This document shows positions 9,011-16,527 of a stretch of DNA of 64,000 bases, piece by piece. Both the position numbers and the translations under genes were made by a program. The DNA lies in NCBI RefSeq assembly GCF_002812125.1, contig NZ_NPDQ01000007.1, positions 186,001 through 250,000 on the forward strand. Reading direction: 5' to 3'. The notes beneath the pieces were generated by a model. The model saw only the letters and a program-made list of their open reading frames with translations, was not told the origin of the DNA and made no database searches. The stretch is from Leptospira brenneri (GTDB lineage: Bacteria; Spirochaetota; Leptospiria; Leptospirales; Leptospiraceae). Position 1 is the first letter of the stretch, and each line of letters opens with the position of its first letter.

Positions 9011-9524
9011 TTTCCCCATTTTATCTGTGGATCTGGCTACAGTTTCTTTGGATGCCCTGTGGTTTGATGCCTTACTGACAAAAAATAAAGGAATCCTTTC
9101 TCCGGTCTTTCATCAATCCTTAAATAAAATCACAGACATAAATGTCAAAGGCACTCATGCCATTCTCGCCTACGTACTGTTTGATCTAGATTCAAAAATT
9201 CCAGAATATGATTTTAAAAAGTTAGAAAAATATCTATTTGAAGTTGTCCCTGAATTATGCGGATTAGTAAATCCATATACAGAATGGACGAAAGATGCAG
9301 AAAGAGCCGAAGAACTAATCCGAAGTTTATTCCAGTCAATCGACCTAGTACCAGCAAACGAAACCAAGGTTTATTTTGAAGACAGATATCGCTCCATTGA
9401 TTCTAGAGAGCGACTTCGAATTTTAGAACAAACAAAAAAAGCACAAGAACGAGCAAAAGAAATTCTCAGACAAATGAAACAAAAAGAAGAGGAAGAAGCC
9501 GCCTCTAAATACAACCGTGAATGA
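8973..9524 (+). CDS. Small helical protein of MoxR/VWA operon
   Basis: A 183-residue protein of unknown family. It overlaps the end of the VWA gene by 38 bases and the start of the adenylate-forming enzyme by 8, so it belongs to the same transcript. The body is predicted helical, and the last 45 residues (from about RERLRILEQT) form a highly charged coiled coil rich in Glu and Lys. The ATG at 8973 is chosen; a TTG at 8958 is also possible, and neither has a clear ribosome site, which fits translational coupling. Function is not known. Confidence 0.58.
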   Translation: MLEIRYYIKQILNFPILSVDLATVSLDALWFDALLTKNKGILSPVFHQSLNKITDINVKGTHAILAYVLFDLDSKIPEYDFKKLEKYLFEVVPELCGLVNPYTEWTKDAERAEELIRSLFQSIDLVPANETKVYFEDRYRSIDSRERLRILEQTKKAQERAKEILRQMKQKEEEEAASKYNRE

Positions 9525-10965
9525 TCCCAAACAAACAAAAAACTCTCCTTTAATGTTAGAGAGTTGGAAGCTGGAGTTAGATCGTTTGGTAAAATCACGA
9601 TTTGCTCCAATTTGGAATGTTAGCATCGGAGATAGAATCGAAAAAGAAGATTTTGATTTTGTAAAAGAATTTCACCTGGCTTTTTGTCAGGCCAAAACAA
9701 ATCAAATGGAGTTTGATCGTAAGGCCGCTATTCGATTTATCAGAAAAAACCAATACCTTTCTCTATTTTTTAAAAACCAATTGAATGGATTATCACCAGA
9801 AGATGATTTTGAATCCATTCCCTTTACCACCAGAGAAGACCTCCAAACCAAGATGACAGAAATCATTCCCGTTATGGTAGATCTGAATCGAATGGTCATC
9901 AATCCCACATCGGGAACTACAGGCCAACCCATACTCGCTCCCAACCATCCCAAAGCAATTGGTTGTTATGTACCCCTCATTGAATGGACTGTAGGAAGAT
10001 ATGGTGTCATACCCAAACACAAACCTGAGTCCACCTTTGCCATTCAGCTTTGTTACCAAGAAAATACAATCGTATATGCAACAACTCATAGTTTGGCGGG
10101 AGGTGCTAAATTTGCAAAAATCAATCTTCACCAAAACTCATGGAAAGATAGTTCTGATTTAGAAAATTTTATTAAGGAATCTTCCCCACAAATCCTAACA
10201 GGAGATCCTTACGCTTTAGAAGCTGCCATGAAAATGGGACTAAATTACAAACCCGAAGCCATTCATTCCACAGCACTTGAACTAACAGATAGTTTACGAA
10301 AGAAACTAGAACAACATTTCGAGTGCCCAGTCATCAATTCCTATTCTTTAAATGAAACAGGTCCCATTGCTTATGCATGTCCCAAAAATCCCGATTGGAT
10401 GCACATCCTTCCCCATGATTTATATGTAGAAATCATTTCTGACAAAACGGGAGAAGTAGAACCTAGTGGCAATGTGGGAGAAATTGTAATAACAGGAGGA
10501 CGAAATCCTTACCTACCTTTACTTCGTTACAAAACGGGAGATAGAGGAGAACTTCGTTATGGTCCTTGTCATTGTGGTGACAACTTTCCTCGCCTGCGAT
10601 TGTTATCTGGTAGAAAACCTGTATATTTCACAAAACCTTATGGAGAAACGGTAAATCCCGTTGATGTTGCAAGAATTCTCAGAAGGAATCCTCATATCTA
10701 CCAATTCCAAATGGAACAATTTACCAATAAGGATTTTATTTGTCGAGTTTCTGCTTCCCATGAATTCTCTAAACTTACAAAACAAGAAGAAGGAACAGAA
10801 TCAACTGCACAAGGGAATACATTACAAATTCAATTACAATTGGAACTAGAATCACTACTTGGGTTCGGATCCCAGGTTCAAATTGACACCAACTTTCCGT
10901 TAGATGGGAAAAAACAACCAGCCTTCATCAACTCTTATGCGGAATCAAAGGAAAAATCACAATGA
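9517..10965 (+). CDS. PaaK-like adenylate-forming enzyme (phenylacetate-CoA ligase family)
   Basis: A 482-residue member of the ANL adenylate-forming superfamily. The phosphate-binding loop is NPTSGTTGQPI near residue 128, and YSLNETGPIAYACP near 280 is the acid/adenine-binding region. RYKTGDRGEL near 335 carries the Asp that binds ribose. A Cys/His cluster (GPCHCG) follows, as in PaaK-type ligases. Such enzymes activate a carboxylate as an acyl-AMP and pass it to CoA or another acceptor; the substrate cannot be read from sequence. The start may be GTG 9517 or ATG 9553. It is coupled by ATGA to the NadR-like gene. Confidence 0.8.
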   Translation: MNDPKQTKNSPLMLESWKLELDRLVKSRFAPIWNVSIGDRIEKEDFDFVKEFHLAFCQAKTNQMEFDRKAAIRFIRKNQYLSLFFKNQLNGLSPEDDFESIPFTTREDLQTKMTEIIPVMVDLNRMVINPTSGTTGQPILAPNHPKAIGCYVPLIEWTVGRYGVIPKHKPESTFAIQLCYQENTIVYATTHSLAGGAKFAKINLHQNSWKDSSDLENFIKESSPQILTGDPYALEAAMKMGLNYKPEAIHSTALELTDSLRKKLEQHFECPVINSYSLNETGPIAYACPKNPDWMHILPHDLYVEIISDKTGEVEPSGNVGEIVITGGRNPYLPLLRYKTGDRGELRYGPCHCGDNFPRLRLLSGRKPVYFTKPYGETVNPVDVARILRRNPHIYQFQMEQFTNKDFICRVSASHEFSKLTKQEEGTESTAQGNTLQIQLQLELESLLGFGSQVQIDTNFPLDGKKQPAFINSYAESKEKSQ

Positions 10966-11990
10966 CTCATGGTTTAGTTCTAGGAAAATTTTATCCACCG
11001 CATAAAGGCCATATCCATCTCATCACAGAAGCAAAAAAAAAATGTGATGAACTCACAGTCCTTGTTTGTTCCTTACAAAGAGAAAAGATCCCTGGAGAAT
11101 TACGATTTGAGTGGATGCAAAATCTTTTTCCCGATCCCAAAATCCACCTCATCTGGGTCCAAGACGAGAACCCCCAATACCCAGAAGAAGATCCTGATTT
11201 TTGGAAGGTTTGGCGACGAACGATTGAAAGTCACACGAAAAGGAAAGTGGATTATCTTTTTACGTCCGAAGAATATGGCGACCCACTTTCGAAAGTACTT
11301 GGGTGTACACATACACTCATTGACTTGGAAAGAAATTCCATCCCTATCTCTGCCAGCCAAATCAGAGAAACACCCTTAAAACATTGGCAATGGATCCCTG
11401 AACTCATCAGGCCCTATTTCGTAAAACGGATTGTTCTGACTGGAAGTGAGTCCGTAGGGAAAACCAGTTTGACCCAGATCCTTGCCAAACATTTTCAAAC
11501 CAATTGGATTCCAGAGTTTGCTCGTGAATATTTGGAATCAAAAGAAAATCCCATGGATGAATCTGATTTTTTACCAATTGCAAGAGGCCATCTTTTATCA
11601 GAAGTGGAAGCTGCCAAAACCTCCAATGGAATTTTATTCTTAGATACTGACCTTCTCACCACCAAAGTTTATTTAGAAAGATATTACGAGTCCGAGATTC
11701 CTTGGCTCACAGAACGTGCATTAGGTTTAAAATATGAAAGTTCTCTTTTTTTAGACATTGATATCCCATGGATACAAGACCAACTTAGGGATTTAGGGGA
11801 AGAAAGAGAATCGATGCGAACACGTTTTTTACAAGCAATGAAAGAAGCGAATCGTGACTTTTATTGGATTCGGGGTGATTATAGGGAAAGGGAAAAACAA
11901 GCCATAAAGATTGTAAAACAAATTCAGAACCTTCCTATGAACCCAGAGTCTTTTACGAAAGAGCTGAGGAGATTACGTAACTTTGAATGA
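10962..11990 (+). CDS. nadR: NadR-like nicotinamide-nucleotide adenylyltransferase / ribosylnicotinamide kinase
   Basis: A 342-residue bifunctional NAD-salvage enzyme. The N-terminal nucleotidyltransferase has GKFYPPHKGHIHLI with the HxGH motif near residue 15, and ISASQIRETP closes that domain. The kinase half starts at about 150 with the P-loop GSESVGKTS. It should convert nicotinamide riboside to NMN and then NAD in the cytosol. The N-terminal helix-turn-helix repressor part of enterobacterial NadR is absent, so this is an enzyme only. Its ATG overlaps the upstream stop (ATGA), and its 3' end overlaps the convergent PhyH gene by 38 bases. Confidence 0.85.
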   Translation: MTHGLVLGKFYPPHKGHIHLITEAKKKCDELTVLVCSLQREKIPGELRFEWMQNLFPDPKIHLIWVQDENPQYPEEDPDFWKVWRRTIESHTKRKVDYLFTSEEYGDPLSKVLGCTHTLIDLERNSIPISASQIRETPLKHWQWIPELIRPYFVKRIVLTGSESVGKTSLTQILAKHFQTNWIPEFAREYLESKENPMDESDFLPIARGHLLSEVEAAKTSNGILFLDTDLLTTKVYLERYYESEIPWLTERALGLKYESSLFLDIDIPWIQDQLRDLGEERESMRTRFLQAMKEANRDFYWIRGDYREREKQAIKIVKQIQNLPMNPESFTKELRRLRNFE

Positions 11991-12804
11991 CCTCATCTGG
12001 AAGTTTTTCTCCAGTAATGATCTGTGGCATATCATACAAAGTAGTCCCCGTAGAACCGTTGTCAGTATTTTTCGGACCTCTATGGTTTCGAATTGTTTCC
12101 CCTAAAACAAAACGAATTTCTAAACTAAACCGAGAGAACCCTTGGTTATTTTCTTCTGTTCCGTGCAAATGATGGGAAGAAAACAAAAAATAATCGCCAA
12201 ATCCACCGGAAACAGAAAACCGCTTTGGATCGTTTGGTGAAAAGTCAGGTTTGGGGAATATTTTTTCTGCCAAACGAGAGTGTGTTGTCTCTTGAAACCC
12301 ACCTGTTTCCATCCAATGAGAATAATCAAACAAGTGCGAATCATTCGATATGGGAAGGTCAAAATAGGAAGGATACAAAATAAATCCCGCGCCTGGCCTG
12401 ACTGTAGTGATAGGAATCCAAATATTAATTTGGTTTTCTGGATTGGCATACCAGGAATCTCGATGAATGTAAAGAACGGATAGAGAACCTTCATTTTTAT
12501 GAAATCCATCAGGGACACAACGCAAACGAAATAAATCCACATAAACATCGGTTGGTGCCATTCCCCAAGATTCAAACAAAGGGAAAAGATAGTTTTTTAA
12601 AGATAAGTTTTGATAAATTCGTGTTCGAATTCGTTTCATCCGTTCTGCCAAAGCCAAATAAGGAATTTGGGAACTAATGATTACAGGATCTCCTTCGGAG
12701 AACTCTTCGTTTATGTATTGTTTGATAGTATTTAAAAAAGGATAGGATTCGTTTGGAAATTTACCAGAGAAAGTTTCTCCGACAAACAAGGACTCAAGTA
12801 ACAT
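11953..12804 (-). CDS. Phytanoyl-CoA dioxygenase (PhyH)-like Fe(II)/2-oxoglutarate oxygenase
   Basis: A 283-residue protein with the double-stranded beta-helix signs of PhyH-family oxygenases. HRDSWYANPENQINIWIPIT near residue 130 carries the HxD iron ligands. SSHHLHGTEEN near 230 supplies the distal His, and the Arg of SRFSLEIRF would bind 2-oxoglutarate. It should hydroxylate a small molecule or lipid using Fe(II), O2 and 2-oxoglutarate; the substrate is unknown. It overlaps the preceding small gene by 11 bases and shares that gene's transcript with the methyltransferase at 13065-13826. Confidence 0.75.
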   Translation of the reverse strand: MLLESLFVGETFSGKFPNESYPFLNTIKQYINEEFSEGDPVIISSQIPYLALAERMKRIRTRIYQNLSLKNYLFPLFESWGMAPTDVYVDLFRLRCVPDGFHKNEGSLSVLYIHRDSWYANPENQINIWIPITTVRPGAGFILYPSYFDLPISNDSHLFDYSHWMETGGFQETTHSRLAEKIFPKPDFSPNDPKRFSVSGGFGDYFLFSSHHLHGTEENNQGFSRFSLEIRFVLGETIRNHRGPKNTDNGSTGTTLYDMPQIITGEKLPDEVIQSYVISSALS

Positions 12805-13057
12805 TGTCCTTGGATTGTTTTTCGATTTCGTTTTTTAGTTCAATGATGCTCATATATAAATTGGCAAATGTTGTCAGTTGGTTCATCGCATCTTGTAAAC
12901 CAGCTTTAAACAAAAGTCCGTTGTCCATATGTTCGCGGAAGATCGTTAGGGGATTTTCTGCCTCCATACTCTCTACCGTTTTTTGGTAAGATTCCATAAG
13001 TTCTTTTTTATCTAAAAGAGACTCTGGAACTTTCCAGCCATTGGACAACCGACTCAT
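12794..13057 (-). CDS. Small helical protein, function unknown
   Basis: An 87-residue, entirely helical protein ending in a Lys/Glu-rich amphipathic segment. ENPLTIFREHMDNGLLFKAG in the middle is a distinctive conserved-looking patch. It lies 7 bases after the methyltransferase stop and overlaps the PhyH-like gene start, so the three form a compact operon. I do not recognise the family. Confidence 0.58.
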   Translation of the reverse strand: MSRLSNGWKVPESLLDKKELMESYQKTVESMEAENPLTIFREHMDNGLLFKAGLQDAMNQLTTFANLYMSIIELKNEIEKQSKDNVT

Positions 13058-13064
13058 GAAAAAA

Positions 13065-13826
13065 TTACCTACCTTCGACTTCTAGAAGTTTGGTGGTCTT
13101 TACTATGATTCGTGTCACAACATAAAAGATGAGTCCAAATCCAAAAAACCAAGTATGGAAAGGTTTCCAAATTCCAGTAATGTCCAGAGCTCGTAGTGCA
13201 GGTTCTTGGTAATAAACTTGGATCAAATCAAAAACAGTAAAAACAACAATGATCCCAAATAAACTTGGGTATTCTCGTTTCCAAATATTACGAAAGGAAA
13301 AACTTAAATTAGGTTTTTTATATCCAGAAAGTCTAGGGATAAAAGCAGGAGTTTTGTCCGCCCATTTCAGATACCCTTCTGCAAATTTACCACGAAGGAA
13401 GTATTCTTCTGCAAATATAATGCGTTCGTAATACAAATAAAAAAACATAATGTATACTAAAGCAAAAGCAAAATCACGAAGGATAAATACTGGCCCAAGA
13501 TACATCAGAAAATTCCCTACATAAAGAGGGTGCCTAACTAATGAGTAAATACCAGATTGGTTCACCACATCGGCAACTTGTTGTTTTGTGTTTCTACCAG
13601 AAGTATTTTTAGGAGTGTATCCAATCGTAAAACATCTAACAAACAATCCCGCAAAACTGACAAGAAATGCACCAGAAAGCCAATACAGATTGGACTGGTA
13701 ATTACCTTGGAAGTAAGGGACAAAGGGTAGATAGAGTAAGGAAAGAAACAAAATGACTCCTGGAATGTAGGAGCGCCATCGGAAAAGAAAATTGCCTTGT
13801 TGGTTGAGTTCTTCTATAAGTGCCAT
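13065..13826 (-). CDS. Membrane methyltransferase of ICMT/PEMT type
   Basis: A 253-residue integral membrane protein with about five hydrophobic helices. The signature SLVRHPLYVGNFLMYLG near residue 95 matches the RHPxYxG cofactor-binding motif of isoprenylcysteine carboxyl methyltransferase and phospholipid methyltransferase-like families. YERIIFAEEYFLRGKFAEGY and a conserved acidic pair follow, as usual for the SAM site. The target in bacteria is generally a lipid or small isoprenoid and is unknown here. It heads a three-gene minus-strand operon and is divergent from the acyltransferase gene 47 bases away. Confidence 0.78.
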   Translation of the reverse strand: MALIEELNQQGNFLFRWRSYIPGVILFLSLLYLPFVPYFQGNYQSNLYWLSGAFLVSFAGLFVRCFTIGYTPKNTSGRNTKQQVADVVNQSGIYSLVRHPLYVGNFLMYLGPVFILRDFAFALVYIMFFYLYYERIIFAEEYFLRGKFAEGYLKWADKTPAFIPRLSGYKKPNLSFSFRNIWKREYPSLFGIIVVFTVFDLIQVYYQEPALRALDITGIWKPFHTWFFGFGLIFYVVTRIIVKTTKLLEVEGR

Positions 13827-13873
13827 GTGAATTCGTACTTGCTTCCTTTGATTAAGTTGTTAGCATTCGTCCT

Positions 13874-15130
13874 ATGTCAATCAAATCCTTTATCCCTGCA
13901 AAGCTCAATCTCCCTGCTCTATGGTTTACGGATCTGACTCTTCCCGTTCTCAACAAAATGGCCCATAATCTCGAATCCATCGAGATTTCAGTACCTGACC
14001 AAAAAACTTTAAAATCATTTCAAAAAGAACGACTTCTTTATATTTCCAATCATCCGACCACCCAAGAACCGGGTGTCGCCTACCATGCCGCAAATCTCAT
14101 GGGTTCTAGGTTTCATTATATGGCCGCAAGAGAGGTTTTCGAATGGGGGTTTGGATTTGTTGGGGACTTCATTCAATCCATAGGCGCCTACTCTGTATTA
14201 GCTGGTGCACCTGACCGCGAGTCCCTGAGAGCTTCTAGAGAAATCATCGCATCCCCTCACGGCAAACTAGCCTTATTTCCTGAAGGTGAACCAACAAGTG
14301 GAATGAATGATACCCTACTTCCTTTCCAATCAGGTGTGGCCCAACTCGGATTCTGGGGCTTAGAAGATGCATTAAAAAAAGATCCAGAAGCCAAGGTTTG
14401 GATTTTACCTACCTTTGTTAAGTACAGAATGACCGGTTCCATTGACTCTATGCAAAAAGATATCGACCAAACTATCACCAAAATGGAACAAAAGTTAGGG
14501 ATCTCTAAAACAGGAAAAGATATCGTTCATAGATTTCTCTCTGTTGGAAAACGAATGATTGAAAGAGAGGAAAAGGAATACGGGGTCCCTGTCGAAGAAA
14601 ATAGAGCCGATGACTTCGATTATCGATTGGGTAGGATGCGCCATGCCATGCTCGACAATATTGCAAGGAAAGCAAACATTCCGAAGTGGGATGCCGATAC
14701 GAATGCCATCGAAAAACTAAGAAGGATCTTAAGTGTTCTTGAAATGGTTTCTGTGGGAATGCCCGACCCGAACGGTGAACTACCAAGTTTAGAAATGGCC
14801 ACCTGGGCAAAAACGGCAGCCACTAAGGCATACGATTTTATCACCATTCAAACTGCCTACATCAAAGAACTACCAAGTGCCGAAAGATTGTACGAATTTT
14901 TATACCGATATGAAAACGAACTTTTTGGTGAATTCAAACCCAGGCCACACAAAGCAGTTGTTAGGTTCGGAACACCATTTACGATCAACGAATACTTTAG
15001 TTCCTATAAAGAAGAAAAAAAGAAAACGCTAGATATCGTAACAGAACGTCTAAGAAAAGAGTTAGAAACCATGCTTGTGGAAGAAAAATCCAAATCAAAT
15101 CCTCTGTTTCCGAGCCAATATATTTTTTGA
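13874..15130 (+). CDS. PlsC-like 1-acylglycerol-3-phosphate acyltransferase family protein
   Basis: A 418-residue acyltransferase. ISNHPTTQEPG near residue 58 corresponds to the catalytic NHxxxxD-like block, although the usual Asp is replaced by Glu (HPTTQE). LFPEGEPTSG near 135 is the FPEGxxS-type phosphate-binding block. The protein is longer than plain PlsC, with a helical C-terminal half. It likely transfers an acyl chain to a glycerolipid or similar acceptor at the inner membrane. The stop overlaps the next start by one base (TGATGG). Confidence 0.75.
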   Translation: MSIKSFIPAKLNLPALWFTDLTLPVLNKMAHNLESIEISVPDQKTLKSFQKERLLYISNHPTTQEPGVAYHAANLMGSRFHYMAAREVFEWGFGFVGDFIQSIGAYSVLAGAPDRESLRASREIIASPHGKLALFPEGEPTSGMNDTLLPFQSGVAQLGFWGLEDALKKDPEAKVWILPTFVKYRMTGSIDSMQKDIDQTITKMEQKLGISKTGKDIVHRFLSVGKRMIEREEKEYGVPVEENRADDFDYRLGRMRHAMLDNIARKANIPKWDADTNAIEKLRRILSVLEMVSVGMPDPNGELPSLEMATWAKTAATKAYDFITIQTAYIKELPSAERLYEFLYRYENELFGEFKPRPHKAVVRFGTPFTINEYFSSYKEEKKKTLDIVTERLRKELETMLVEEKSKSNPLFPSQYIF

Positions 15131-15777
15131 TGGAACAATTCAGTCCGACACAAGTAAAAAACCTGATAGATGGGCAAACACCCATAGAAATGTCAGCCTA
15201 TGGAGCTTCTAAGATCCTCGATGAAAACTTAGTGAAAGTTTTAGATGCCCTGACAGAAAAATACGGAATCCCTGACTTATCTGCCATTCTTTTTACGATT
15301 GTAAAAGACTTAATCCTCAACGGTTTTAAAGCCAATTTCAAAAGACTTTTTTTTCAAGAAAACCAACTAGACATCAACTCTCCCGCCGACTATGAGTTAG
15401 GTGTCAGGATGTATAAAAGCCTAATCCTTTCGGGACGCGGGAATACATTCGAATCTATGGCAAAAGAAAAAAATTTATATGTTCACCTGAAAATAGAACA
15501 TAACGAAACCCAAATCAAGTTTGATGTCAGAAACAACACCACTCTCGTTAGAGGAGAGATGCAAAAAATTAGGAACTCTCTCCTTCACGCACAAAACTAC
15601 AACGACATCATGGAATACTATATCGAACGCGGAGACAATTCCGAAGGGGAAGGGATTGGGATTGCACTTTGTGTCATCCTTCTCAAGGGAGAAGGCCTTC
15701 CCACAGACCAATTTAGAATCTATCATGAGGACGGAGAAACCATCGCACAACTCACCATTCCCTTAAAGAAAGGCTAG
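15130..15777 (+). CDS. GHKL-type ATPase domain-like protein
   Basis: A 215-residue cytosolic protein resembling a stand-alone histidine-kinase-like ATP-binding domain. TIVKDLILNGFKAN near residue 60 resembles the N box, and GDNSEGEGIGIALCVILL near 175 resembles the G2/ATP-lid region, followed by the closing strands. No phospho-accepting His domain is present, so if active it could act like an anti-sigma kinase or an orphan HATPase. The ATG at 15130 overlaps the acyltransferase stop. The assignment rests on motif pattern only. Confidence 0.6.
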   Translation: MEQFSPTQVKNLIDGQTPIEMSAYGASKILDENLVKVLDALTEKYGIPDLSAILFTIVKDLILNGFKANFKRLFFQENQLDINSPADYELGVRMYKSLILSGRGNTFESMAKEKNLYVHLKIEHNETQIKFDVRNNTTLVRGEMQKIRNSLLHAQNYNDIMEYYIERGDNSEGEGIGIALCVILLKGEGLPTDQFRIYHEDGETIAQLTIPLKKG

Positions 15778-15808
15778 CCCAAAGAACAGACTCTCACATT
15801 TTGGATTT

Positions 15809-16444
15809 ATGGGTTCTGCTACTGTCCTTTCGAATGATTCCATTCCTAAAGTTCTCTCCGACATCGTTGCCAATGAAACTAACCATGCTCTCTGGCTGAA
15901 TACTCTCTCTCTTTTAGAACATCTTGGTTCCAGAAAGATTCTCCTCACCCAATCGAGCGAAGAAACTTCGGAGATGATTTTAAAACATGCAACCGAAGAA
16001 GCAAGACACGCCCTCTTCTTCAAAAAGGCAGCCCGCACCATCAAACCCAGCTTCCAATCGGGATACCAAAATTCAGCCCTTGTCCGAGGGATAGCGGCAA
16101 AAATTTATTTCGCAAAACTGGATACATTGGTACGCCGAAGCCTCCGCAAAGTTTTCCCAGACAAAAAACAATTCACCTACCTTGCTTATTTGTACACCAC
16201 CACCGTCATCGAAAAACGGGCCATGGTCGTCTATGCAGCGTATGACGAGATTTTGGAAAAAACGGGTTCTCCCATCCGCCTAACCAACCTGATTTTAGAA
16301 GAAGAAGGTCACCTTTCTGATATGAGTTCGGAAATGTTCCGCCTGGACCCAGAGGCAAAGGATCGATTGGCGAATTTAGAGGCAGAAGAATCGAAGATTT
16401 TCACCCGATTTTGGCTCCAAATCCGTGAATTCTCCCTGAATTAA
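15809..16444 (+). CDS. Ferritin-like di-iron four-helix-bundle protein
   Basis: A 211-residue all-helical protein with the di-iron carboxylate pattern: Glu in ANETNHALW near residue 22, EEARH near 66, Glu in VIEKRAM near 130 and EEEGH near 162. These supply the four Glu and two His ligands expected of a ferritin-like or oxygenase-like di-iron site. Function could be iron storage, peroxide handling or substrate oxidation; sequence alone does not choose. It follows the GHKL-like gene by 31 bases and is followed by a likely terminator. Confidence 0.7.
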   Translation: MGSATVLSNDSIPKVLSDIVANETNHALWLNTLSLLEHLGSRKILLTQSSEETSEMILKHATEEARHALFFKKAARTIKPSFQSGYQNSALVRGIAAKIYFAKLDTLVRRSLRKVFPDKKQFTYLAYLYTTTVIEKRAMVVYAAYDEILEKTGSPIRLTNLILEEEGHLSDMSSEMFRLDPEAKDRLANLEAEESKIFTRFWLQIREFSLN

Positions 16445-16447
16445 AAA

Positions 16448-16481
16448 AGGCTTGCGGAAAAAATCCGAGCCTGATTTCCTT
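16448..16481 (+). terminator. Probable intrinsic terminator
   Basis: AGGCT (16448-16452) and AGCCT (16468-16472) pair, CGGA and TCCG extend the stem after a two-base bulge, and an A-rich loop closes it. GATTTCCTT follows. The position, just after the ferritin-like gene and before the coiled-coil gene, suits a transcription end. Confidence 0.5.
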
Positions 16482-16527
16482 CAACCATCTTCATGCGACA
16501 TAATACTATTATTGGATCTTTGAGAAA

